In this document: piece by piece, positions 26,499 to 33,612 of the stretch | How positions within the stretch are numbered: the stretch's first letter is position 1 | Layout: the number at the start of each line of letters is the position of its first letter | Assembly: GCF_000518765.1 (NCBI RefSeq) | Contig: NZ_JAEF01000007.1 | Location: forward strand, 180,305 to 244,304 | Reading direction: 5' to 3' | DNA length: 64,000 nucleotides | Source of the DNA: Ruminococcus flavefaciens ATCC 19208 | GTDB taxonomy: Bacteria > Bacillota > Clostridia > Oscillospirales > Ruminococcaceae | Made by a program: the position numbers and the translations under genes | Notes under the pieces: model-generated | Databases searched by the model: none | Told to the model about the DNA's origin: nothing | Seen by the model: only the letters and a program-made list of their open reading frames with translations

Positions 26499-27491
26499 AT
26501 GTATTTTGCCGATTTTATTCAAAGACTTCGTCCGATAATTGGAGATGGAAGAGCTATCCCTAAATATGTCCTCCATATTCTAAAAATGGTCATCGTAGAA
26601 CCTTCTTCTGAAAAAGGCTACAAAGGAGTGAAGATAGTCAACGATATCTTTAATGACAAGGTATCTGAGTCCACGCTAAAGAGCTATTACTACGGAAAAA
26701 CAGAAGGGAAAGGTGCTAATAAGCAAATCGTTGGTGATAATATTAATAAATTAGCCCAAAGTATAGAGCATTATTTGGATACAGAAAAATTCAAAGGCTG
26801 CTTCAACAACTTACAGTTTAAATATGAGGAAGCAAATAAATTGAAAGACAGCTTTAAAGATATATTAGCTGATGAAGCTAACGATAAAATAGTTGATAGA
26901 TTAGCAGATGAGCTAAAAACTATTATACTTAAAGCGGCAGGCAGCAAAAACGAAGCCTTATCCTCTGTTAATATCGTATCTGATGCAGCCGGCGTCATAA
27001 AAAAGGAGAATACACTTAAAAAAGGCACAGTATTGGAAGAAGTCTTAATGGAAAACTGGTACTCTCAATTGGAGCCTCCTTCACCCAGTTTCTCAGAAAA
27101 CGAACTTGAGGAAATTGAAGCGATAGCCAGGAAAATGTATATATATCTGACAGAAATAGAGGACCTTGATTTATATCAATACATAGAGAGCAAGAAGCTA
27201 TCTCATTTATATGGCTTATCTGAAGAGGAAATGATCCGTCGTATTAGGAGTTGTATTCCTGACGAGATATACGAGAAATCTAAGGAGCATTATAATAATC
27301 TTCATAAAATATCAAGCAGATTAAAGTATTACAACGAGATGCACACGTATTCCCCTTTAAGTGATACGGTAAACACTTCTACCTCAATCACATTGGAACA
27401 TTTTCTTTATGGAATTCCTAGCAGTACACATTTAGCTTTAAAAAATGACTTGAAGTTTTTATCATTTGCGATACGGCAATTAAGAAAATAA
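26499..27491 (+). CDS. Unknown protein, divergent from the ATPase
   Basis: A 330-residue soluble, mostly helical protein that I do not recognise. The first 100 residues (MYFADFIQRLRPIIGDGRAI ... DKVSESTLKSYYYGKTEGKG) could be a helix-turn-helix-like DNA-binding region. The middle contains charged helices and a coiled-coil-like stretch. TGAGGTGG lies before the ATG. It is AT-rich relative to the ATPase and shares the 320-bp divergent promoter region with it. Divergent pairing suggests a regulator or partner of the ATPase; that is inference. Confidence 0.7.
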   Translation: MYFADFIQRLRPIIGDGRAIPKYVLHILKMVIVEPSSEKGYKGVKIVNDIFNDKVSESTLKSYYYGKTEGKGANKQIVGDNINKLAQSIEHYLDTEKFKGCFNNLQFKYEEANKLKDSFKDILADEANDKIVDRLADELKTIILKAAGSKNEALSSVNIVSDAAGVIKKENTLKKGTVLEEVLMENWYSQLEPPSPSFSENELEEIEAIARKMYIYLTEIEDLDLYQYIESKKLSHLYGLSEEEMIRRIRSCIPDEIYEKSKEHYNNLHKISSRLKYYNEMHTYSPLSDTVNTSTSITLEHFLYGIPSSTHLALKNDLKFLSFAIRQLRK

Positions 27492-27566
27492 TACATACCT
27501 TTTTTACCGCTTTTTTTGTTAACATTTTTCTGAGTCTGTACAAAACAATTTCAAGGCATATAAATT

Positions 27567-27598
27567 GTATGTCATTAGCCCATGGTCTAATGACATAC
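27567..27598. repeat. Perfect 12-bp inverted repeat with 8-nt loop
   Basis: GTATGTCATTAG - CCCATGGT - CTAATGACATAC. A second, weaker hairpin (GCAAAA...TTTTTGC) follows at 27599-27632. No open frame or T run is attached; it may be a recombination site or an RNA. Confidence 0.6.
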
Positions 27599-27677
27599 GC
27601 AAAATCTGTTTCACAGAAATGGTTTTTGCGCTTTTGCAATATTGCAAATAAAAATGACACCCTATTGAAATACGATT

Positions 27678-27699
27678 GGAGCCGGGACCTGTCCCGGCT
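27678..27699. terminator. Hairpin between convergent genes
   Basis: GAGCCGGGAC / GTCCCGGCTC, 2-nt loop. It sits 15 bp from the end of the resolvase gene. A T run is missing, so its terminator role is uncertain. Confidence 0.4.
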
Positions 27700-27714
27700 C
27701 TGTCTCATTTATAT

Positions 27715-28281
27715 TTACTTTCTTTCGTACTCTTTGAGCCTGCGGTAAAATGTGTTGGCACGCAGGCCCATTTCTTTCTGAAACCATACCGCCGTTATAG
27801 CGCCAGATTTCCACTGCTCGTACAGTTGACCGAATTTTATCCAGTCTATAGGTAGAGGTTGTCTGCCTTTATACTTACCATGTGACTTCGCAATAGCAAT
27901 GCCCTCACGTTGACGTTGTAGAGTCTGCTCACGTTCAAGCTCCGAGAGCGCCGCGAATATAGATAAGACGAATCGCCCCTGCGGTGTGTTGGTATCGATG
28001 TTCTCCTTGCTGCTTACAAGAGTAACCTTCTTCCGTTGAAGTACATCTACAATGTTGAGCAGATCTCGGGTAGAACGACCAAGCCTGCTGATGCTCTCAA
28101 TATAGAGCGTGTCTCCCTCGCGGACATATTCAAGCATAGCCTTCAACTCAGGACGGTCAGCGTTCTTACCTGACATCTTCTCAGCGAAAACACGCTCAAC
28201 CTGATACTGCTTCATCAAAGCTTCCTGACGGGCGGTTTCCTGATGCTCAGTCGAGACACGGATGTATCCTATTTTTCCCAT
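27715..28281 (-). CDS. Resolvase/invertase-type serine recombinase
   Basis: A 188-residue protein of the small serine recombinase family. GYIRVSTEHQETARQ gives Ser10 as nucleophile; ISRLGRSTRDLLNIVDVL and TPQGRFVLSIFAALSELEREQ are the family's active-site and dimer helices. The C-terminal 45 residues (KFGQLYEQWKSGAITAVWFQKEMGLRANTFYRRLKEY) form a helix-turn-helix. The length is typical for Tn3/Hin-type enzymes. A good res-like inverted repeat lies about 100 bp upstream at 28381. It probably resolves multimers or inverts a segment within the island. Confidence 0.92.
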   Translation of the reverse strand: MGKIGYIRVSTEHQETARQEALMKQYQVERVFAEKMSGKNADRPELKAMLEYVREGDTLYIESISRLGRSTRDLLNIVDVLQRKKVTLVSSKENIDTNTPQGRFVLSIFAALSELEREQTLQRQREGIAIAKSHGKYKGRQPLPIDWIKFGQLYEQWKSGAITAVWFQKEMGLRANTFYRRLKEYERK

Positions 28282-28380
28282 TATTCATCTCCTTACTGTT
28301 TCCAAAGGTGGTGGTGACATTCGGAACGTCTCAAAAGTCAGAATACCTACTTTTGGAACTGATTTTCAGCTGGTTTTTGA

Positions 28381-28410
28381 GTGTATCAAAACCTATACTT
28401 TTTGACACAC
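28381..28410. promoter_or_regulatory. Candidate res subsite for the resolvase
   Basis: GTGTATCAAAA...TTTTTGACACAC: 28-30 bp with near-perfect 10-bp arms (TGTGTCAAAA / TTTTGATACA), the size and shape of a resolvase dimer site, 100 bp upstream of the resolvase start. Confidence 0.5.
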
Positions 28411-28431
28411 CTTATTTTGTTTTCGCATAAT

Positions 28432-28456
28432 AAAACAGCCGCCATTACTGGCGGCT
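28432..28456 (-). terminator. Terminator after the reverse transcriptase
   Basis: AGCCGCC / GGCGGCT stem followed on the minus strand by GTTTTATT. It separates the retron from the resolvase. Confidence 0.75.
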
Positions 28457-28462
28457 TTGGTT

Positions 28463-29407
28463 TCATATCAAGTTTTTAACAGTTTCAAAGTATTCTCTCA
28501 TCTCGGAGTTATCCGGCTCAATTTGTAGAGCAAACGCTATACGTCCAAGGAGCGAGTGCAGATATTTGTCGGGAGATATATCAAGTCCTTTGCGGTTGAT
28601 ACTCTCAGCAGCTCCGTACTTCTGACAGTAGTAGACTTCCTGACGCAGAGTTCGTTTCTGACTTCGGGACAGCGTTGGCTTTTCATTGACAACTATGCCC
28701 GTAACTCTCTGCTGCTGCGATGAGTTGATAAATACGGTTTTCTTATCATTGAGCGTAAATCCCATATGATACAGCATACGCTTAACTTTTCCAACGACTT
28801 TGGCACTATGAATATCAGCCTTATAACCTGAGAATGTCATATCGTCACAATAGCGTGTATAGGTTATATTATACTCACTGCACCAATGTCCTAACTTTTC
28901 GTCAAACTGCTTCATTACAAGATTTGCAATATATGGAGAAGTAGGAGCCCCCTGTGGTAGCTTCCCTTTATATGTACATAGGTGCGTAAACAATACTGTT
29001 GCAGTAATTGACACCCCAAGTCTTTTCATTACAAATAATACTTTATCATCGTCAATACTATCAAAGAAATGAGATATATCGAGCTTCAGAACGCATTCTT
29101 TTCCAACATGTGGAGCAGCATTATCAAGAAGAGAATTCCCTTTGCAGTACGCTGTTGAGTATTCAGACACTTTGAGCTGATACAAGAAATTGTCAAGTAA
29201 CCTGCGCTGAACTAGTTTAAGGAATGCGTTTGGTACATTGAGAGTACGATTCTTATGTCCGCGTCCGTGATGTATTACTACTGTATGATAGTTTTCATAA
29301 ATACTTCCTTTGCGTTTTTTTCGAGGCTTATAGTTATTGCTGAGCATATAGAGTTTTCCAACAGGAACTCTAAGAGTTTCTGCAATATAAGGAATATCAT
29401 TGTACAC
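28463..29407 (-). CDS. Retron reverse transcriptase
   Basis: The start is taken as GTG 29407, 8 bp after GGGAGG; a longer reading to 29458 would run into the retron RNA. The 314-residue protein has the retron RT motifs: LKLDISHFFDSI with Asp110, LPQGAPTSPYIANL at 150-163, YCDD at 186-189 (catalytic Asp pair), and RVTGIVV with the retron-type VTG at 235-237. It copies part of the adjoining RNA (29437-29600) into msDNA. It is the last gene before a terminator, so no effector is co-transcribed downstream. Group II intron maturase and DGR features (extra domains, VR/TR repeats) are absent. Confidence 0.93.
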   Translation of the reverse strand: MYNDIPYIAETLRVPVGKLYMLSNNYKPRKKRKGSIYENYHTVVIHHGRGHKNRTLNVPNAFLKLVQRRLLDNFLYQLKVSEYSTAYCKGNSLLDNAAPHVGKECVLKLDISHFFDSIDDDKVLFVMKRLGVSITATVLFTHLCTYKGKLPQGAPTSPYIANLVMKQFDEKLGHWCSEYNITYTRYCDDMTFSGYKADIHSAKVVGKVKRMLYHMGFTLNDKKTVFINSSQQQRVTGIVVNEKPTLSRSQKRTLRQEVYYCQKYGAAESINRKGLDISPDKYLHSLLGRIAFALQIEPDNSEMREYFETVKNLI

Positions 29408-29436
29408 TATATAAGCCTCCCTTTTAAATGAAATAG

Positions 29437-29600
29437 AACAGCCGTTGACACAAAGCATTCAAATGTTTCGGAGCCGAATTTAAATTAACACCGTTAATAT
29501 TTTATTCGGCGGAGAAACTTTTGCTTATGTTCTTATTCCTAAAAAATGCCGCGGCGACTCGCCGCAGTTTTGCTTGGCAAATTCACTGTCAACGGCTGTT
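29437..29600 (-). ncRNA. Retron msr-msd RNA
   Basis: A 164-nt RNA ending 29 nt before the RT start codon. Its two ends form a perfect 14-bp pair: a1 AACAGCCGTTGACA (29587-29600) and a2 TGTCAACGGCTGTT (29437-29450). Inside lie an msr hairpin GCGGCG-AGT-CGCCGC (29551-29565) and a long msd hairpin (29465-29518) with arms GTTTC/GAAAC and GCCGAAT/ATTCGGC, a symmetric TCC internal loop and an inner TTAAC/GTTAA stem. The order a1, msr, msd, a2, RT is the retron arrangement. The branching G was not assigned. Confidence 0.88.
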
Positions 29601-29606
29601 TGGATA

Positions 29607-29635
29607 ATTATACCATAGAAGAACCTATATAGCAA
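29607..29635 (-). promoter_or_regulatory. Retron promoter
   Basis: Minus strand TTGCTA (29630-29635), 17-bp spacer, TATAAT (29607-29612). Transcription would begin at about 29600, exactly the first base of a1. Confidence 0.85.
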
Positions 29636-29648
29636 GTACTAAATACTA

Positions 29649-30632
29649 TCAAAACACACCGCAATACTCCTCATATAAGCTTTCACCAGTCATAAACTTT
29701 ACATCCCTGACAGCCTCCTGGAACGTACCAGTATCCATTAAAAGATCAGCCACCTCGTCCGCGCTATAGCCATAATCCAGCAGCATTATGACATCATTCT
29801 CGTCTGCGCCAAACAAATGAGCCATCTCGACGAGAGTTTCCTCATATGTTGTGAAATAGTCCTCGTAATCACCATACCACCATTTGCAACGTGAAAAATG
29901 AGAATATGTAGGAGCAGGAGTAAATTGCGAGCGTGTAATATTGCCGTAGCTGTCAATCTTTATGATGTCACCTTCGTCAGCTTCGATACGTTCAGAAGCA
30001 AATTTATGTAAGCCGACACGTTTCAGAGCATTTTTCATTATGCTCTCAGTGCTGGCGTATACGTAAAGACCAAGAGACTCAAAGTGGAGCAGGCATAACG
30101 GGTTGGAGCCTTTCACAAGATACAGGTTGTTATTTTTATCAAGAAGGCTAAAAGTGAAGCTGCCTTGCACCTGCTCCGACATATATCTGAGTGAATCAAA
30201 GTTCAGCTTGTGCTGCGACTCGATAAGCTGTACCGCTACATAGGAATCAGTCTCTATACTTGTGATAGGAAGCTGCTTTTCTTTCCTAAGTTCTTTATCA
30301 TTATAGATAATTCCGTTGTGCGCCAAACTCCACGAAATATCGCCTGCAGTCCCAAGAAACGGGTGATTATTTTGGTTGTGCTTCTCATTCCCCTGTGTAG
30401 CGAGCCTTGTGTGTCCCATGACAGCGGCAGTGCCTTCCGGTGGAGCGAAATGAAGTTTGTGAGCTGGTTTGGGACGCTTATATATAACTACCTCATTGGC
30501 TCTGACGTATGATATCCCCGATGCATCGGTGCCTCTTTCTTCTGCAGCTACAGCAAGAGACTGTGTCAGTTTACGAAGGACTTTAAGCGGGATAATGCCC
30601 TGGTAATCGAGCCATCCAAACAGTGAACACAT
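29649..30632 (-). CDS. Class II glutamine amidotransferase
   Basis: A 327-residue protein. Met1 is followed by the N-terminal nucleophile Cys2 (MCSLFGW); the Ntn-glutaminase motifs ERGTDASGISY, GHTRLATQG, AHNGIIYND and DSYVAVQLIE are in order, as in GlmS/PurF glutaminase domains. The C-terminal 100 residues are a separate acidic domain without the isomerase or PRT fold. It releases ammonia from glutamine for a partner. Its start lies 1 bp after the stop of a 59-residue peptide gene, which overlaps an amidoligase; the three form one operon. The amidoligase is the probable partner. Confidence 0.88.
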   Translation of the reverse strand: MCSLFGWLDYQGIIPLKVLRKLTQSLAVAAEERGTDASGISYVRANEVVIYKRPKPAHKLHFAPPEGTAAVMGHTRLATQGNEKHNQNNHPFLGTAGDISWSLAHNGIIYNDKELRKEKQLPITSIETDSYVAVQLIESQHKLNFDSLRYMSEQVQGSFTFSLLDKNNNLYLVKGSNPLCLLHFESLGLYVYASTESIMKNALKRVGLHKFASERIEADEGDIIKIDSYGNITRSQFTPAPTYSHFSRCKWWYGDYEDYFTTYEETLVEMAHLFGADENDVIMLLDYGYSADEVADLLMDTGTFQEAVRDVKFMTGESLYEEYCGVF

Positions 30633-30633
30633 C

Positions 30634-30813
30634 TCACTCTACCCCCTCAAATTTTACGTCTATAGTCGGTGTGCTTTTCTGGGTAAGGGAATCCTCAAGT
30701 ATCTCCCCGACCTTATCAAGTAATAAGGTGGCAGTGAACAGGGCTACCAGTTTTATAATTTCTCCAGCAGGTTCTCCTGTTGGTATCTTTTTTATTATTT
30801 CTATAGGTTTCAT
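30634..30813 (-). CDS. 59-residue protein between amidoligase and amidotransferase
   Basis: ATG 30813 overlaps the amidoligase stop (TAATG) and the stop at 30634-30636 precedes the amidotransferase start by 1 bp, so translation is coupled on both sides. GAGGAAG lies upstream. The product begins MKPIEIIKKIPTGEPAGEII, has a hydrophobic helix (LVALFTATLLL), and ends in DVKFEGVE with a C-terminal glutamate. A conserved position between two amide-forming enzymes suggests it is a substrate, carrier or membrane tether of the system. That is inference; the family is not known to me. Confidence 0.72.
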   Translation of the reverse strand: MKPIEIIKKIPTGEPAGEIIKLVALFTATLLLDKVGEILEDSLTQKSTPTIDVKFEGVE

Positions 30814-31928
30814 TATACTTCCTCCTGTATTTCGATTTCTTCATTTATGTAGAGCCTGCGTTCTTTCAGGTACTGTATAAGCTCAGGTTCATTTATCGTA
30901 TCTACGAACTCTGACCATGACTGATTGGCAATGCCCTCATCAGTAAGAGAGATAGCGAGATCGCAGATATCATTTACAAGTTCTAATGCAGCAATGAGCG
31001 TGTTATGCTTGAGAGTGCCGCGGAACAGGCGGAATTCTAAAGTTGTGTAGTTCATGAGGTTCACAGCTGCATATCTGCCGTTGTTTCCTTTCTTAGCCTT
31101 ATCGAGAATCTCACGACCTGTCTTTTCGTAGCCATATCTGGCCGCCCATCGGTTCATACTGTACTCACTGCGCCGACTGAACTTCAGCATCTCGTTCCAG
31201 TGGTGTTCAACGAAGTACAGTATCCTTGCAATAACTTCATCCTGCTCCTCTCTGCTGTCACCAAGGGAATCCCTGTTGACGTGAATGTGTAGTCCGCAGG
31301 TACTTGTCTGATGCGAGCGATATCCAAGATATATAGCCTTTTTCATTATCTCTTCCCACTGAAACTGCTTATGATATTCAAGGCTCATTGGGTGGCTTAC
31401 GATTTCAAGTCCGTCATCGAGACTGCCGTCACCTTTTATATAAATTTTTTCTTCGCCTTTGTTTGCGATAGCAAGTATCTCATCAGCATTATCACAATCC
31501 TTGCCAGCTCCGTCAATTTCAAGCTCAACGCCGAAATATCGGGTTGAATCGCCTCCATAAAATATAGGCTCAGGTTTGTATCCATAGTCGTGGATACTTC
31601 TGTTTTTGTCTACCTCATCGTGATAGCACTCCGAGCAGTAACTATCACCATCGATGTTGTAGGCATCATCCTCATGCAACAGCACATCGCAGCAGCTACA
31701 GCGTGTATAGTGATTGTGATAGCAATGGCTACAGAGCGTTGTATCATCATCGCCATAGCTGTCATCGATCCAAATTACAGCTCCACATCTGTCGCAGGTA
31801 GTAGTGTCACGTTCCACACAGTCAGAGCAGACAATTTGCCCGTTTATAGTCTCAAAATCGTCATCTTCCGCAATGATAGCCCCACAGTGTGAACAGATCA
31901 TTCTGTTTTCAATGTTATTATTTTCCAT
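30813..31928 (-). CDS. Amidoligase with N-terminal zinc ribbons
   Basis: A 371-residue protein; ATG 31928 follows ACGGAGG. Residues 10-102 contain repeated CxxC pairs (CSHCG, CSDC, CDRCG, CSHC, CSCC, CSEC), forming three LIM-like zinc ribbons. Residues 130-325 match the glutamine-synthetase/GCS-fold amidoligases: YFGVELEI (133-137 core), KGDGSLDDGLEIVSHP (165-180), CGLHIHVN (211-218), RYAAVN (285-290) and TLEFRLFRGT (296-305), the ATP- and metal-binding residues of the family. It should join an amine to a carboxylate at the cost of ATP. The operon supplies a peptide and a glutaminase. Confidence 0.88.
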   Translation of the reverse strand: MENNNIENRMICSHCGAIIAEDDDFETINGQIVCSDCVERDTTTCDRCGAVIWIDDSYGDDDTTLCSHCYHNHYTRCSCCDVLLHEDDAYNIDGDSYCSECYHDEVDKNRSIHDYGYKPEPIFYGGDSTRYFGVELEIDGAGKDCDNADEILAIANKGEEKIYIKGDGSLDDGLEIVSHPMSLEYHKQFQWEEIMKKAIYLGYRSHQTSTCGLHIHVNRDSLGDSREEQDEVIARILYFVEHHWNEMLKFSRRSEYSMNRWAARYGYEKTGREILDKAKKGNNGRYAAVNLMNYTTLEFRLFRGTLKHNTLIAALELVNDICDLAISLTDEGIANQSWSEFVDTINEPELIQYLKERRLYINEEIEIQEEV

Positions 31929-31955
31929 TTTTACCTCCGTAAATAACGTAAAATA

Positions 31956-31973
31956 GCCGTCCCTAAGGACGGC
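31956..31973 (-). terminator. Hairpin upstream of the amidoligase
   Basis: GCCGTCC / GGACGGC, followed on the minus strand by TATTTTA. It lies 28 bp before the amidoligase start and could attenuate transcription arriving from upstream. Confidence 0.55.
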
Positions 31974-32056
31974 TTCATTGTTGATGTTTTCATTTGTCGT
32001 TGCCAATAATGATGACAGCAATCCTCACCTACCAGAAAAACAGATATAACATAAAG

Positions 32057-32076
32057 GCCGCTCCCGAAGGAGCGGC
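32057..32076 (-). terminator. Terminator after the DUF960 gene
   Basis: GCCGCTCC - TTCG - GGAGCGGC followed by CTTTATGTT on the minus strand. Confidence 0.75.
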
Positions 32077-32085
32077 AGTGTAGTT

Positions 32086-32370
32086 TCAGTATTCCGAGGC
32101 AAGCAGCATGGTTGAGTAGTCGCCATCGTTGATGATGTATAGTTTTTCAGTAATAGGATTATCAGACTGGAGCAGGTACGATTTGCGATATGCAGGCTCT
32201 TCTGAGCTGTGCGTTATTGACTGCATACACCCAGCTGGCTTCAGGTCAAACACCTGAAGGTAGTCCATTGGTTCAGATAACTGGTCAACGCAATTCCACA
32301 TGAACAGTTGCAATTCCAATGGAATCGTACTATCAACTCCACATGTCAAAAATCGATTGTTGTTAAACAC
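32086..32370 (-). CDS. DUF960 protein
   Basis: The start is GTG 32370 with AAAGGAG upstream; longer readings have no site. The 94-residue product has the DUF960 pattern: FNNNRFLTCGVDSTIPLELQ at the start, LFMWNCVDQL, DYLQVFDL, ITHSSEEP, and the signature end ITEKLYIINDGDYSTMLLASEY. DUF960 occurs in phages, plasmids and conjugative elements of Bacillota and has no assigned role. It is separated by terminators from the amidoligase operon, though on the same strand. Confidence 0.85.
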   Translation of the reverse strand: MFNNNRFLTCGVDSTIPLELQLFMWNCVDQLSEPMDYLQVFDLKPAGCMQSITHSSEEPAYRKSYLLQSDNPITEKLYIINDGDYSTMLLASEY

Positions 32371-32668
32371 GTTTGTATTCTCCTTTCGCAAAATTTGGCC
32401 ATACATTTTTAATGACCAAATTAACAATGTATATTTATAAGCAGCGAAAAATAGGAGAAAAAACTGATTTTTGAGACATATATTGTTACTTCGGAGGAGA
32501 AAAATGTAATAAAAATATAAATTATAGTCAAAAAATACTACATAAGTATAAAAGGAGCGAAGCGACGCCTGCAATATATATTATCTAATATTATATATTA
32601 CTAAGTAAATAGGATCAGATAGGTGTCATAATAGTTCCTTTTTAATAATTATTATGGAGGAAATAAAA
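32371..32668. other. AT-rich gap before the mobilization genes, possible oriT
   Basis: No gene seen. It contains an imperfect palindrome around 32571-32597 (AATATATA...TATTATATATT), the pair TTGGCCAT/ATGACCAA near 32395-32420, and GGAGCGAAGCGACGCC. Relaxase origins usually lie just upstream of mob genes, so an oriT here is plausible but not shown. Confidence 0.3.
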
Positions 32669-32941
32669 ATGAGAGCTGATTATGATCTCAAGAACAAGAA
32701 GACATCAATAACGATGACAGATGAAGATTATTCCATCATCGAAAGAAAGGCAAGACTTAAGGGTATGAAAATCAGTCCCTATATGGTAGACTGTGCTGTA
32801 CACAACGATGATAAACTTACTCCCGAGATCAAGGCTAAGATACAAACCATCATAAACGAGGCTTGTAGTATCGTATCACAATACGATCGTGCTGCGGCTG
32901 AGTACATACACGAGGAGGGTAAAAAGATATGGTCCTGGTGA
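32669..32941 (+). CDS. MobC-like ribbon-helix-helix mobilization protein
   Basis: A 90-residue protein starting at ATG 32669 with TGGAGG upstream. NKKTSITMTDEDYSIIERKARLKGMKISPYMVDCAV is the usual ribbon-helix-helix entry of MobC/relaxosome proteins (a strand with alternating polar residues, then two helices). The gene overlaps the relaxase start by 13 bp. It would bind the transfer origin and recruit the relaxase. Confidence 0.75.
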   Translation: MRADYDLKNKKTSITMTDEDYSIIERKARLKGMKISPYMVDCAVHNDDKLTPEIKAKIQTIINEACSIVSQYDRAAAEYIHEEGKKIWSW

Positions 32942-33429
32942 AATTAAAGAGAGACACTTACGGAGTAGCTTCGGATTACCTCCGCATGAGTCTGGAGTAT
33001 ATTTATAATCCAGACAAAGCTAAACACATGAATGGATTTGGTGTATCTACACATGATGCGGAAACAACACAGTCCCAATTCGATTACGTGAAGCATTATT
33101 TTCACAGAACAGCGGATAATCCCTTGGTACACCTGATAGTCTCTTTTCCAAAAGAGGTAAAGACTCTGGAAAAGGCTATTGAACTGGCTTACTATATTGC
33201 CTTCTACTTCAAGGATGAATATCAGGTCATCTGGGTGATTCACTATAAAGCGACAGAAAGATCTTTTTATCATATTCATCTGATTTTAAATCCAGTGAGT
33301 TTTAAAACTGGATTGTTATATAACACTTCTCGTCCGAATATGGCGTATTTCTGTGACTGGATTGAGAGTCGTACACACATGAAAACTCTTTATTTCTTTG
33401 CAGATCTTACATCATCAGATGACATCTGA
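32929..33429 (+). CDS. Very short relaxase (HxH mobilization nuclease)
   Basis: A 166-residue protein, overlapping the MobC-like gene; GAGGAGGG precedes the ATG. The relaxase features seen are EYIYNPDKA near 23-31, HLIVSFP near 68-74, and the metal-binding YHIHLILNPV (His115, His117). It ends soon after the second half of the catalytic domain and lacks the long C-terminal helicase or coiled-coil tails of MobP/MobV/MobQ relaxases. It could be a minimal relaxase, a replication-type nuclease, or a truncated gene. The AT content and the following empty region do not show the missing tail. Confidence 0.7.
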   Translation: MVLVKLKRDTYGVASDYLRMSLEYIYNPDKAKHMNGFGVSTHDAETTQSQFDYVKHYFHRTADNPLVHLIVSFPKEVKTLEKAIELAYYIAFYFKDEYQVIWVIHYKATERSFYHIHLILNPVSFKTGLLYNTSRPNMAYFCDWIESRTHMKTLYFFADLTSSDDI

Positions 33430-33502
33430 TATTTAAATTACAATTTGAACTATAGCCAAAACAAAGAGTAGAAATATCAAGCAGCCATACTTATAAAAAA
33501 GT

Positions 33503-33521
33503 GCCTCCCGTAATGGGAGGC
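33503..33521 (-). terminator. Terminator after the acidic-tail gene
   Basis: GCCTCCC / GGGAGGC with a T run on the minus strand (33495-33500). Sits between convergent relaxase and the gene at 33613. Confidence 0.75.
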
Positions 33522-33612
33522 TGGCTGTTTGATGCTGTTTACAGACAATGCGAATGCAATTATCGTGAAAGATACTGCTGCTGCGACCAACTGATTGAGA
33601 AAACAATAGCGT

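Noticed and set aside
28463-29458. Reverse transcriptase as group II intron or DGR enzyme
   Set aside because: No intron domain V/VI or maturase domain and no template/variable repeat pair; the VTG motif and adjoining a1/a2 RNA identify a retron.
29649-30632. Amidotransferase as GlmS or PurF
   Set aside because: Only the glutaminase half is present; the 100-residue C-terminus has no isomerase or phosphoribosyltransferase motifs.
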